A DNA stretch of 64,000 nucleotides from Bacillota bacterium (GTDB lineage Bacteria > Bacillota > Clostridia > Christensenellales > SZUA-584): the NCBI GenBank assembly GCA_023461435.1, contig JAEYLC010000020.1, forward strand, positions 77,225-141,224. The letters run 5' to 3'. The stretch's first letter is position 1, and each line of letters begins with the position of its first letter. Under the pieces are notes generated by a model, which did no database searches, had not been told where the DNA came from, and was given only the letters and a program-made list of their open reading frames with translations. Of the stretch, positions 26,401-34,149 are shown one piece after another. Both the position numbers and the translations under genes were made by a program.

Positions 26401-27002
26401 ATAAACGCCTGCTCGCGCAATATGTCTTCAACGCGAATCAGGTTCGCGCGCGTTCTTTCGAGCTTGCGCTCCGCCTCTTCCTTGCGCACGCGATATTTCA
26501 TGATACCCGCGGCTTCTTCAAACACGCGGCGGCGGTCGGTGGATTTTTCGCTTAATATCTCATCGATACGCCCCTGCCCGATGATTGAATAGCCTTCCTT
26601 GCCGATGCCCGTATCGCGGAACAGCTCTAAAATATCCTTCAAACGGCACTTGGTATTGTTGATTGAAAACTCGCTTTCACCGCTGCGGTACAGCTTGCGC
26701 GTAACCTCAATCTCCGTGTACTCGCTGCCCATACGGCTGTCTGTGTTATCAAAAATCAGCGTGACCTCGCAATGCGACCGCGGTTTTCGGGTTTGCGTGC
26801 CCGAGAATATCACATCCTGCATCATGCCGCCGCGCAGCATACGCGGGCTCTGCTCGCCGAGCACCCATCTCACCGCATCCGAAATATTGCTCTTTCCGCT
26901 GCCGTTCGGCCCGACCACGCCGATGATCGACCCGCTCATATGCATTTGTGTTTTTTCCGGGAACGATTTGAATCCCGTCATTTCAATGCATTTTAAAAAC
27001 AA
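23439..27002 (-). CDS. smc: Chromosome segregation ATPase SMC
   Basis: At 1187 residues this is full-length bacterial SMC. It has Walker A GPNGSGKSN (31-39), a long coiled coil, a hinge with glycine-rich strands around 510-650, a second coiled coil, then signature LLSGGEKALTAISLLFA and Walker B ILDEIDAALDEANV near the C-terminus. It condenses and resolves chromosomes with ScpAB, which are not in the window. Many clostridial genomes have rnc just upstream. Here there is only a repeat element and a terminator. Confidence 0.97.
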   Translation of the reverse strand: MFLKCIEMTGFKSFPEKTQMHMSGSIIGVVGPNGSGKSNISDAVRWVLGEQSPRMLRGGMMQDVIFSGTQTRKPRSHCEVTLIFDNTDSRMGSEYTEIEVTRKLYRSGESEFSINNTKCRLKDILELFRDTGIGKEGYSIIGQGRIDEILSEKSTDRRRVFEEAAGIMKYRVRKEEAERKLERTRANLIRVEDILREQAFMIEPLKKQADDAAVYLALGKRLRTLDVNLFLKNYDKQVEKIARLETSRKELEEERAEKEQLLLKLNQKLAKQQEEARESELQGGELAQQVSISMAELERVEGEMRLCDERIANIDKDRERVEGEIAAAEKRLSDLGLNEQTNSSRLKQIEAELERYQQIAGDTSKELEALSSTVQDRVRVIETVQSEKVQSIEKMADVRTAVSALEEKESHFTQRLDEIEVQVAAMDEESEKVKETLESLNKGIDFLGKKSDNLRQRFNETVQKERAASNYYAETQQTLEAARREHSSSAASVRLLGDMKAAFEGYADSVKNLMLAGKADKELGSRIIGTVADEMKVPAEFETAVEACLGAALQNVIVGDEYDAKQLIAYLRRQNLGRVTFLPLQALRPRYLSAEEKNKLKEDGIFGIASELVSTRNAQKAVDFLLGRTVIVRDSDTAIRVMRNCGQAFRVVTVEGDVFNPGGSITGGSLRREKSGLVSRDRREEELRQREQKNMELVKQLEKALEERKAQRDALHNEIEQLRTSLHDNEIEAATSREKRDALAAALEDTQRRSEVLLSERLELRINRKQIGEEIARYTALQSDIQQSSETRSEDYKRLEDEYNKNAAQIELLKQRLHDAELKSAELFRENTSVVGDNLRIGVERQETERTLAARKKTLDLNAESEENLRQFKAQLEEKQREKQSILDELKRRQGEMTQGRSASLKALSDLEERIEKTRNTLLELSEKVMRAGFNIEKTQSDMETAQNRLWDTHQLTYANALNEREDIDMTGAQSEADGIREKLRDMGNVNPAAIDEYAALKERMTSLTAQKEDLEKAEADLHKLIASLVAEMRRTFRESFDLINKYFGQTFKELFDGGRAELMLEEGEDIMECGIEIVAEPPGKKLQKITLLSGGEKALTAISLLFALLKINPSPVCILDEIDAALDEANVRKFAENLEKYTETMQFIVISHRKPTMAVCNSLYGLAMEEKGVSKLLSVRLDKENI

Positions 27003-27032
27003 TAAGATAACCTCGCATTAAGTAATGTTTTC

Positions 27033-27083
27033 AGGCTTCCCCTTGAGGGAGAGCAGCTGTCACCAAAGGTGACTGAGGAGGTG
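27033..27083. repeat. Dispersed hairpin repeat upstream of smc
   Basis: The unit GCTTCCCCTTGAGGGAGAGC is followed by AGCTGTCACC and its complement arm GGTGACTGAGGAGG (hairpin 27059-27073). The same frame of bases occurs at 611-638 with arms GTCAGC/GCTGAC. Arm changes are matched on both sides, so pairing is preserved. The 207-base gap between smc and spoVS holds nothing else but the spoVS terminator. Confidence 0.65.
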
Positions 27084-27179
27084 AATTGCTCTCAAGTACC
27101 AGCGCTGTGTCTTATCCGGTGCTGCGCGTTCACAAAACAAACCGAAATAAAAAATATATTCCGTGTCCTGCAAAAAAAA

Positions 27180-27197
27180 ATCGGCATGCCAGCCGAT
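27180..27197 (-). terminator. spoVS terminator
   Basis: On the minus strand ATCGGC and GCCGAT pair around TGGCAT and are followed by nine T residues, 13 bases after the spoVS stop. Confidence 0.85.
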
Positions 27198-27209
27198 CTC
27201 TCTCCCCGT

Positions 27210-27470
27210 CTAGCGAACCTCGACGATCAGCTTGATGGATGTCCTTAGTATGCCGTCTATCTCGATGTTGGCAAATGCGGGAATCACAACGATCTCAATG
27301 CCTCGAGGTGCCAAAAAACCGCGCGTGATCGCAATAGCCTTGATGGCCTGATTGACAGCTCCGGCACCGACCGCAAGTATTTCTGCGCGCTGATGCTCAT
27401 TTATCATTGCCGCCACGGCGCCCGCAACAGACTTGGGCTGAGACTTCGTGGAAACTCTCAAAGGTTCCAT
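27210..27470 (-). CDS. spoVS: Stage V sporulation protein S
   Basis: The 86-residue protein (Alba-like fold) begins MEPLRVSTKSQPKSVAGAVA. It contains GAGAVNQAIKAIAI and IPAFANIEIDG...TSIKLIVE, the highly conserved SpoVS landmarks. The ATG at 27470 follows GGGGGAAAAT. SpoVS is needed for coat assembly and spore-core dehydration in Bacillus, and is conserved in sporulating lineages. This indicates sporulation ancestry, though SpoVS also persists in some non-sporulators. It is monocistronic, with its own terminator. Confidence 0.95.
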   Translation of the reverse strand: MEPLRVSTKSQPKSVAGAVAAMINEHQRAEILAVGAGAVNQAIKAIAITRGFLAPRGIEIVVIPAFANIEIDGILRTSIKLIVEVR

Positions 27471-27569
27471 ATTTTCCCCCAATAATTTAACAATTCATTA
27501 TATCAGAACACGTGTGGATTGGCTATATTAATTTAGCATTTTCAGGCATCTGAAACGCGGGTATCGGGG

Positions 27570-27905
27570 TTATTCTTCGCCCAGCGCTTCGTCGAGCATC
27601 GCCGCAATTTTGTCTTTGGTCACGACGCCGACGGATTTTGCCGCGACGCTGCCGTCCTTAAAAACGATCAGCGTGGGGATGCTCATCACGCCGAAACGGT
27701 GCGCAAGCTCCGGTTCTTCGTCTATATTCACTTTGCCGACGATGGCGCGGTTCTTATAATCTTCGGCGATCTGATCGACCGTAGGGCTCAGCATGCGGCA
27801 CGGATTGCACCATTCCGCCCAGAAATCCACGAGCACGGGATGCGACGCCGCGGTCACCTGCTGCTCAAATTCAGAATGGGTGATCGTAATAGCTTTATCG
27901 GACAT
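27570..27905 (-). CDS. trxA: Thioredoxin with CNPC active site
   Basis: The 111-residue protein has the full thioredoxin fold: VLVDFWAEWC at the active site, cis-proline segment SIPTLIVFKDG, and a C-terminal helix. The active site is C33-N-P-C36 instead of the usual CGPC, which may shift redox potential. It reduces disulfides in cytoplasmic proteins. No thioredoxin reductase is adjacent. It follows the RseC-like gene by 27 bases and may be co-transcribed with aspS-hisS. Confidence 0.93.
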   Translation of the reverse strand: MSDKAITITHSEFEQQVTAASHPVLVDFWAEWCNPCRMLSPTVDQIAEDYKNRAIVGKVNIDEEPELAHRFGVMSIPTLIVFKDGSVAAKSVGVVTKDKIAAMLDEALGEE

Positions 27906-27932
27906 AATGATTTCCTCTTTCTTTTTTCGGCT

Positions 27933-28364
27933 TTACTTTTTGCCTACCATACGGTACACATTGCCCACCGACTTATTATATAACGGCGCGGCTAATTTTA
28001 ACAGAAAAAACGACAGCACCGCAAAAATTATGGCACAAAGCGCCATTGCGGTATCGGTGTTGGCAAACACTTGCCACTGTGCCGACAGCAGCCATCCAAA
28101 GAATACGCCCAAAATGAGCATGACCAGCGGAAACACATACGCGAGCACAGAAGCGCGCATCGCCTTTTTCATGCGGATGCTCACCGCCACAAGGTCTCCC
28201 ACCGCCGCATCGTATTCGTTATTCACCTGCACCACGATCTCATTTTGCGTGGACAGCATGCCACAGGCATGACACTTGCCGCAAGCCGATGTGCGCATGA
28301 ATTTCACATGCGCGACGCCATCCTTTATTTCCACGACCTGTCCGTATTCAGTCAAATTGTCCAT
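27933..28364 (-). CDS. RseC/MucC-like membrane protein (SoxR-reducing system)
   Basis: From the ATG at 28364 the protein is 143 residues. An N-terminal domain has a cysteine cluster C28, C31, C34 (ACGKCHACG), followed by IVVQVNNEYDAAVGDLVAVSI. Two membrane helices lie around 70-90 and 100-122, with a basic C-terminus. This is the RseC/MucC family, whose members act with Rnf-type electron transport to reduce SoxR or modulate sigma-E, depending on the species. No rnf genes are present. It starts five bases beyond the aspS stop. Confidence 0.85.
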   Translation of the reverse strand: MDNLTEYGQVVEIKDGVAHVKFMRTSACGKCHACGMLSTQNEIVVQVNNEYDAAVGDLVAVSIRMKKAMRASVLAYVFPLVMLILGVFFGWLLSAQWQVFANTDTAMALCAIIFAVLSFFLLKLAAPLYNKSVGNVYRMVGKK

Positions 28365-28368
28365 TGCT

Positions 28369-30150
28369 TTATTCCGTAATCTTGATGCCAAGCTCTCTCA
28401 GCTGCTTGGGCTCCACGCGCGACGGCGCGTTCGTCATCAGGCACGACGCGTTCTGCACCTTGGGGAACGCGATGACGTCACGGATCGATGTGCAGCCGAG
28501 CAGCAGCATCGCAAGCCTGTCGAGCCCGAACGCGAGACCGCCGTGCGGCGGCGCGCCGAACTTGAGCGCTTCGAGCAGGAACCCGAAGTTTTCCCACGCG
28601 TCTTCCTTGGAGTGTCCAAGGGCCCTCAGCATCCTCTCCTGCAGCTCTGTCGTATGGATACGGATGCTGCCCCCGCCGATCTCGTTGCCGTTGAGCACGA
28701 TATCGTACGCCTTGGCGTACACGCTGCCCGGATCGCTCTCGAGCTTATCCACATCCTCATCCTTGGGACAGGTGAACGGATGATGCATCGCCATGAAGCG
28801 CTTTTCTTCCTCGCTGTATTCAAACTGCGGAAAATCCACCACCCAGAGCAGATCGAACTGGCTCTCGTCGATCAGTTCAAGCTTCTCGGCGAGCTTTAAA
28901 CGCAGGTTGCCGAGCGAATCGTATACGACCTTGTCCTTATCGCCCACAAAGAAAATGATATCTCCCGTCTGCGCATCGAGGCGCTTTAACAGCGCGCTCA
29001 TCACCTCGTCGGTGAAGAACTTCGTGATGGGCGACTGCATGCCGTCTTCCTTCATCGATATCCACGCCATGCCCTTTGCGCCGTATATCTTCACAAAATC
29101 TACAAGCGCGTCGATCTCACGGCGCGCGAACTTCTCCACGCAGCCCTTCGCGTTGATCGCGCGGACACTGCCGCCGTTTTTCACGACGGACGAAAACACC
29201 TGAAAACCGCTGTCCTTCACGATGTCGCTCACGTTAATGAGCTCGAGCCCGAAGCGCGTATCCGGCTTGTCGGAGCCGTAGCGGTCCATCGCCTCTTTAT
29301 ACGGCAAGCGTTTGAGCGGAAGCGGAATGTCGATGTTCATCGTTTTCTTGAACACATGCGCGATAAGCCCTTCGTTCATCGCGATGATGTCATCCACATC
29401 CACGAACGACATCTCAAGGTCGATCTGCGTGAACTCGGGCTGGCGGTCGGCGCGAAGGTCTTCGTCGCGGAAGCACTTGACGATCTGGAAATAGCGGTCG
29501 AAGCCGGATATCATGAGTATCTGCTTTAATGTCTGCGGCGACTGCGGCAGCGCGTAAAAGCTGCCCTGATGAATGCGCGACGGCACGAGATAATCGCGCG
29601 CGCCCTCGGGCGTGCTCTTGGTCAGCATCGGCGTTTCGATATCGAGGAAGCCGTTGTCGATCAGGTATTCACGCGCGGCAAACGCGATTTGGCTGCGCAT
29701 CAGCAGGTTTTTCTGCATGGTCGGACGTCTTAAGTCGAGATAGCGGTATTTGAGGCGCAGCTCCTCGCGCACGGCCGTGTCGTCTTCAATTTCAAACGGC
29801 GGCGTCTGGGCACGGCTTAGCACCTTCAGCTCGCGCGCTTTGATTTCAATCAAGCCGGTCGGCAGCTTTTCGTTGATCGTTTCCTCATCGCGCCGGACGA
29901 TCTGGCCCTTCACCGCGATGACAAACTCGCTGCGAAGGCCGCTCACGCGCGAAAAATCGCCCTCGAGCACCGATTCATCAAACACCACCTGCATGAGCCC
30001 TGTCCGGTCCCGAAGGTCCACAAAGATCAGCGCACCGAAATCGCGCCGCGTCTGCACCCAGCCCATCAGCGTCACGTCTCTCCCGACATCGTCCACCGAG
30101 AAGCTCGTGCAGTAATCCGTCCGTTTCCACCCCTGCAAAAATTCGCTCAT
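28369..30150 (-). CDS. aspS: Aspartyl-tRNA synthetase
   Basis: At 593 residues this is the bacterial-type enzyme: an OB-fold anticodon-binding domain (1-110, with GWVQTRRDFGALIFVDLRD), class II catalytic core with motif 2 FRDEDLRADRQPEFTQID, a GAD insertion (about 290-415) and motif 3 GLAFGLDRLAM. Whether it is discriminating or also charges tRNA-Asn cannot be settled here. It overlaps hisS by four bases and shares the T-box leader. Confidence 0.96.
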   Translation of the reverse strand: MSEFLQGWKRTDYCTSFSVDDVGRDVTLMGWVQTRRDFGALIFVDLRDRTGLMQVVFDESVLEGDFSRVSGLRSEFVIAVKGQIVRRDEETINEKLPTGLIEIKARELKVLSRAQTPPFEIEDDTAVREELRLKYRYLDLRRPTMQKNLLMRSQIAFAAREYLIDNGFLDIETPMLTKSTPEGARDYLVPSRIHQGSFYALPQSPQTLKQILMISGFDRYFQIVKCFRDEDLRADRQPEFTQIDLEMSFVDVDDIIAMNEGLIAHVFKKTMNIDIPLPLKRLPYKEAMDRYGSDKPDTRFGLELINVSDIVKDSGFQVFSSVVKNGGSVRAINAKGCVEKFARREIDALVDFVKIYGAKGMAWISMKEDGMQSPITKFFTDEVMSALLKRLDAQTGDIIFFVGDKDKVVYDSLGNLRLKLAEKLELIDESQFDLLWVVDFPQFEYSEEEKRFMAMHHPFTCPKDEDVDKLESDPGSVYAKAYDIVLNGNEIGGGSIRIHTTELQERMLRALGHSKEDAWENFGFLLEALKFGAPPHGGLAFGLDRLAMLLLGCTSIRDVIAFPKVQNASCLMTNAPSRVEPKQLRELGIKITE

Positions 30151-31412
30151 GATAGTCCTGCCTTTATAATTTGATTCAGCTCCGCAAGCGGAACCGTTTT
30201 TTCCTCGCTTTTGTTCATATCGCGCAGCATGCAGACGCCTTGATTCAATTCGTCGTCGCCGATGATGGCTACGAATTTCGCTCCCAGCTTGGCCGCAAAT
30301 TTAAGCTGCGCTTTAAGGCTACGCGCCATATGGTCGCACTCAGCCTTGAGTCCCGCGTCCCTTAAGCGCTTGGTCACGCAGAAGCCTTCCACCGCCGCCG
30401 CTTCGCCGAGCGTGCAGACGTAAGCGTCGCACAGGTTCGGCGAAGGCAGCGTGATGCCGAGCGATTCGAGCACGAGCAGCAGCCGCTCGATGCCAAGGCC
30501 AAAGCCGATGCCGGGCATAGACGGCCCGCCAAGCTCCTCCACGAGCCCGTCGTAGCGTCCGCCGCCGCATACGGTGCCCTGCGCGCCGATGTCCGTCGAT
30601 ATGATTTCAAACACCGTCTTCGTGTAGTAATCGAGCCCGCGCACGATATGCGGATTCACGCTGTACTGTATGCCCGCAGCTTCGAGCCTTTTTTTGAGCC
30701 CTTCGAAATGCGCGGCGCAGTCGTCGCAAAGGCAATCGAGCATCACGGGCGCGTTTCTTACGATATCGCGGCACGATTCTTCCTTGCAGTCGAGCGTGCG
30801 CAGCGGATTCGTGAGCATGCGCTCCTGACAGTTGCGGCAGAGCGACGCTTCCTTCTGCTTTAAGTATTCGCGTAATGCCGCATTGTATGCCGGGCGGCAC
30901 TGCTTGCAGCCGATGCTGTTGATATTGAGCGCGAGGTCGTTGATGCCGAGCGTGTGAAACAACGTCAGCGCGACCGTGATGACCTCCGCGTCGATGCCGG
31001 GGCCCTGCGAGCCGAACGCTTCGACGCCGAACTGGTGATGCTCTCTGAGGCGCCCCGCCTGAGGCCGCTCGTAGCGGAACACGGGTGTGCTCAGGTAATA
31101 CATTTTCGTGGGCTGCGCGTCGGCAAACATGCTGTTTTCCACAAAGCTTCTGACCACGCCCGCCGTACCCTCGGGCTTCAGCGTGATGCTGCGCCCGCCC
31201 TTGTCTTCAAACGTATACATCTCCTTTTGAACGATGTCCGTCGTATCACCGACGCCGCGCAAAAACAGCTCGGTATGCTCAAACACGGGCGTGCGGATCT
31301 CCCGGTATCCGAACCGCGCGCAGATGTCTCTCACCACCGACTCCACGTATTGCCAGTTTGCGCTCTGCGACGGCAGCACGTCCTTCGTGCCCTTCGGCGC
31401 CTTTGTCAGCAT
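30147..31412 (-). CDS. hisS: Histidyl-tRNA synthetase
   Basis: The 421-residue class II enzyme has HisRS signatures: KGTKDVLPSQSANW at the N-terminus, motif 2 YERPQAGRLREHHQFGVE, HisA motif VRGLDYYTKTVFE, and FGLGIERLLL as motif 3. The anticodon-binding domain fills the last 90 residues. A cysteine set (CKQC, CRNC, CDDC) in the insertion domain suggests a zinc-binding site, as seen in some clostridial HisRS. It is regulated by the T-box leader at 31511-31745. Confidence 0.96.
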   Translation of the reverse strand: MLTKAPKGTKDVLPSQSANWQYVESVVRDICARFGYREIRTPVFEHTELFLRGVGDTTDIVQKEMYTFEDKGGRSITLKPEGTAGVVRSFVENSMFADAQPTKMYYLSTPVFRYERPQAGRLREHHQFGVEAFGSQGPGIDAEVITVALTLFHTLGINDLALNINSIGCKQCRPAYNAALREYLKQKEASLCRNCQERMLTNPLRTLDCKEESCRDIVRNAPVMLDCLCDDCAAHFEGLKKRLEAAGIQYSVNPHIVRGLDYYTKTVFEIISTDIGAQGTVCGGGRYDGLVEELGGPSMPGIGFGLGIERLLLVLESLGITLPSPNLCDAYVCTLGEAAAVEGFCVTKRLRDAGLKAECDHMARSLKAQLKFAAKLGAKFVAIIGDDELNQGVCMLRDMNKSEEKTVPLAELNQIIKAGLS

Positions 31413-31510
31413 TCACAATCCCTCTTTTTCATAAAATATAAAAGCTGTTTGAGCCATCTTACCATAACTTAAATATATCTCTCCAGTTCTTTTCTGCAAG
31501 CTGTCAAAAC

Positions 31511-31745
31511 AAAAAGTCCCTGTCTTAATAGACAGGGACGAGCATTCACCCGCGGTACCACCCTTGATTCCCAAGCACAGCCTTGGGCACTTTCGTGCTA
31601 TTCATGGCGTAAAGAGGCTGTTACCCGTCTCAAACCGTTCTCCTTCCGATTGCAGTCTATGTCGGAAAGTCCCTATAAACCCGGCATATATGAGCGAATG
31701 TCCCCTTCATATAATCCTCGGCGACACGGTACGCCGCCTTGGATT
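31511..31745 (-). promoter_or_regulatory. T-box leader of hisS-aspS
   Basis: Minus-strand hallmark AGGGTGGTACCGCG (31551-31564) is followed by a perfect terminator hairpin GTCCCTGTC/GACAGGGAC (31516-31539) and TTTTTG. Uncharged tRNA bound through NCCA to the T-box bulge would favour the antiterminator. The upstream stem region contains GACAT twice (in GGGGACATTCG and CCGACATAGAC). GACAT overlaps an Asp codon GAC and a His codon CAT, which suits a leader controlling both hisS and aspS. The specifier choice is inference. The T-box itself is certain. Confidence 0.93.
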
Positions 31746-31751
31746 ATGCAC

Positions 31752-31780
31752 ATTATACATGGCAAAATATCATTTGTCTA
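31752..31780 (-). promoter_or_regulatory. Promoter of the T-box/hisS-aspS transcript
   Basis: On the minus strand TAGACA (31775-31780) and TATAAT (31752-31757) are separated by 17 bases. The -35 element directly abuts the ackA stop codon (31781-31783). The predicted start is about 31745. Confidence 0.7.
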
Positions 31781-32974
31781 CTATTTGCAAAGCTCGTATG
31801 TATCTTCCGCGATCATGAGCTCTTCGTTGGTCGGCACGCACCAGACCTCCACCTTCGAATCGGCGGCGGACAGGCGCATCTCCTTGCCGCGCGTCGCGTT
31901 GAGCTCTTTATCGAGCTTCACGCCCATGTATTCAAGGCCGCTCACGCACTTTTCGCGGATCACAGCATCGTTCTCGCCGATGCCCGCCGTGAATATGATC
32001 GCGTCCACGCCGCCCATCGCCGCCGCATACGCGCCGATGAACTTCTTGACGCCATAGCTGAACATCTCAATGGCTGTCGCCGCGCGCTCATTGCCTTCGG
32101 AAGATGCCTTCGCGAGATCTCGAAAGTCGCTCGACACACCGGAGATGCCGAGCACGCCGCACTTTTTGTTCATATAATTGCTCATCTGCTCGGCATTGAG
32201 GTTCATCTCATGCATCAGGTTTGTCACGATGGCCGGGTCGATATCGCCGCAGCGTGTTCCCATCACCACGCCCGCGAGAGGCGTCAAACCCATCGACGTA
32301 TCGACGCATTTGCCGCCGTCCACCGCGGCAAGGCTCGAGCCGTTGCCGAGATGGCACGTGATGATCTTTAGGTCCTTCTTGTCTTTGCTGAGCAGCTTCG
32401 GCAGACGCTGAGACACATATTTGTGCGATGTGCCGTGGAAGCCGTAGCGGCGGATGCCGTATTCGGTGTACGCGTCGTACGACAAGCCGTAAAGATACGC
32501 TTTTTTGGGCATTGTCTGATGGAACGCTGTATCAAAAACCGCGACCATCGGCGTGTTCGGCATCGTGGCCTGGCAGGCTTCAATACCCATGAGGTTCGCG
32601 GGATTGTGCAGCGGGCCGAATTTGATGCATTCGCGAATCGCGTCCATGACGGCGTCGTTGATGACCACGCTGTCCGAGAACTTTTCAGCCGCGTGCAGCA
32701 CGCGGTGCCCCACCGCGTTGATCTCGCTCATGTCTGAGATGATGCCGTATTGCTTATCCGTGAGCGCGCCCAGCACATAGCCCATGGCTTGCTTATGGTC
32801 GCTCATCGGCTCCTTGATTTCAAGCTTTTCCTTCCCCTTGGCAGTATGAGTGAGCATCGATCCTTCGATGCCGATGCGTTCCACAAGGCCCTTTGCCAGC
32901 ACCTCTTCTTTTGCGATGTCAAAAAGCTGATACTTGAGCGACGAGCTGCCCGCATTGATGACCAGAATATTCAT
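31781..32974 (-). CDS. ackA: Acetate kinase
   Basis: The 397-residue ASKHA-fold kinase interconverts acetyl phosphate + ADP with acetate + ATP. It shows the N-terminal NAGSSSLKYQL motif, FDTAFHQTMP, RRYGFHGTSH with the catalytic His, and the nucleotide-binding GNGSSLAAVDGGKCVDTSMG segment. With pta just upstream, it forms the substrate-level phosphorylation branch of fermentation. It follows pta by 66 bases. Confidence 0.97.
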   Translation of the reverse strand: MNILVINAGSSSLKYQLFDIAKEEVLAKGLVERIGIEGSMLTHTAKGKEKLEIKEPMSDHKQAMGYVLGALTDKQYGIISDMSEINAVGHRVLHAAEKFSDSVVINDAVMDAIRECIKFGPLHNPANLMGIEACQATMPNTPMVAVFDTAFHQTMPKKAYLYGLSYDAYTEYGIRRYGFHGTSHKYVSQRLPKLLSKDKKDLKIITCHLGNGSSLAAVDGGKCVDTSMGLTPLAGVVMGTRCGDIDPAIVTNLMHEMNLNAEQMSNYMNKKCGVLGISGVSSDFRDLAKASSEGNERAATAIEMFSYGVKKFIGAYAAAMGGVDAIIFTAGIGENDAVIREKCVSGLEYMGVKLDKELNATRGKEMRLSAADSKVEVWCVPTNEELMIAEDTYELCK

Positions 32975-33040
32975 TTAGTAACCTCCCAATTTATCACACC
33001 ACAAAACTATGGTGTCCCCATGTATGTTTTTTATGTTGAT

Positions 33041-34027
33041 TTAAAGCGACTGCACAGCCGTGATGGCGACCACAGACACGATATCATCCACGCTGCAGCC
33101 GCGCGACAGGTCGTTGACCGGAGCGGCAAGCCCCTGACAGATCGGGCCGACGGCTTCGGCGCCCGCAAGGCGCTGCACGAGCTTGTAGCCGATGTTGCCT
33201 GCCTGAAGATCGGGGAATATCAGCACGTTCGCGTGGCCCGCCACCGGGCTGCCCGGCGATTTGAGCTGACCGACCGATGCCACAAGCGCGGCGTCGGCCT
33301 GAAGCTCGCCGTCCACCATCAGCTTCGGATCAAGCTCCTTCACGAGCTTTGTGGCATTAACGACCTTGTCCACGTTCTCGTGCTTTGCGCTGCCCTTCGT
33401 GGAGAACGAAAGCATCGCGACTTTCGGTTCCATACCCGTTAATTGTACAGCCGTTTTTGCCGTGGACACAGCGATGGCGGCGAGCTGGTTTTCATCCGGA
33501 TTCGGGTTTACGGCGCAGTCGCCAAACACCATGACGCCGTTATGCCCATAGCTCGTATCCTCAAGTATCATGATAAAACAACTCGAAACCACTGAAATGC
33601 CGGGTGATGTTTTGATTATCTGAAGTGCGGGACGAAGTGTGTTGGCTGTTGTGTTGATGGCTCCGGCCACCATGCCGTCTGCGTCTCCCATTTTTATCAT
33701 CATGCATGCGTAGTAGAGAGGGTCTTTGACTTGCTTTAAGGCCTGTTCTTCGGTGACGCCTTTGCTTTTGCGAAGTTCGTAGAATGTGTCTGCGTAAGCT
33801 TTGAGCTTTTCGGACTTCTCTGGGTCTATAATCGTGACCCCTGAGTAGTCGAGTCCCGCGGATTTTGCCTTGATCTCGTCCTCGTTGCCGACGAGTATCA
33901 CCTGCGCGATACCTTCCTTGGCGATGATCTCAGCCGCCTTGACCGTTCTTTCCTCCGCGCCCTCCGGCAGCACGATCCGTTTGCCTGCCAAACGCGCCTT
34001 TTGCTTAATGTCGTCCATGAGTCCCAT
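33041..34027 (-). CDS. pta: Phosphate acetyltransferase
   Basis: The 328-residue protein is the short, single-domain Pta. It carries KARLAGKRIVLPEGAEERTVKAA, MIKMGDADGMVAGA and the active-site loop SFSTKGSAKHENV. It converts acetyl-CoA and phosphate to acetyl phosphate, feeding AckA. Codons around 33600-33850 (residues about 60-145) favour A-ending forms (GCA, ACA, GGA) compared with the GCG/GGC-rich flanks. Confidence 0.96.
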   Translation of the reverse strand: MGLMDDIKQKARLAGKRIVLPEGAEERTVKAAEIIAKEGIAQVILVGNEDEIKAKSAGLDYSGVTIIDPEKSEKLKAYADTFYELRKSKGVTEEQALKQVKDPLYYACMMIKMGDADGMVAGAINTTANTLRPALQIIKTSPGISVVSSCFIMILEDTSYGHNGVMVFGDCAVNPNPDENQLAAIAVSTAKTAVQLTGMEPKVAMLSFSTKGSAKHENVDKVVNATKLVKELDPKLMVDGELQADAALVASVGQLKSPGSPVAGHANVLIFPDLQAGNIGYKLVQRLAGAEAVGPICQGLAAPVNDLSRGCSVDDIVSVVAITAVQSL

Positions 34028-34149
34028 TTTCGTCCCAAGTCTCCCTTCAAATATCGATTAATTGTATATCAACAATACATCTGCGTAATGGTATAATAAA
34101 ACCATCGACTATTATATATAATTCGAACGTGTTTGAAAAGGACAAAATG

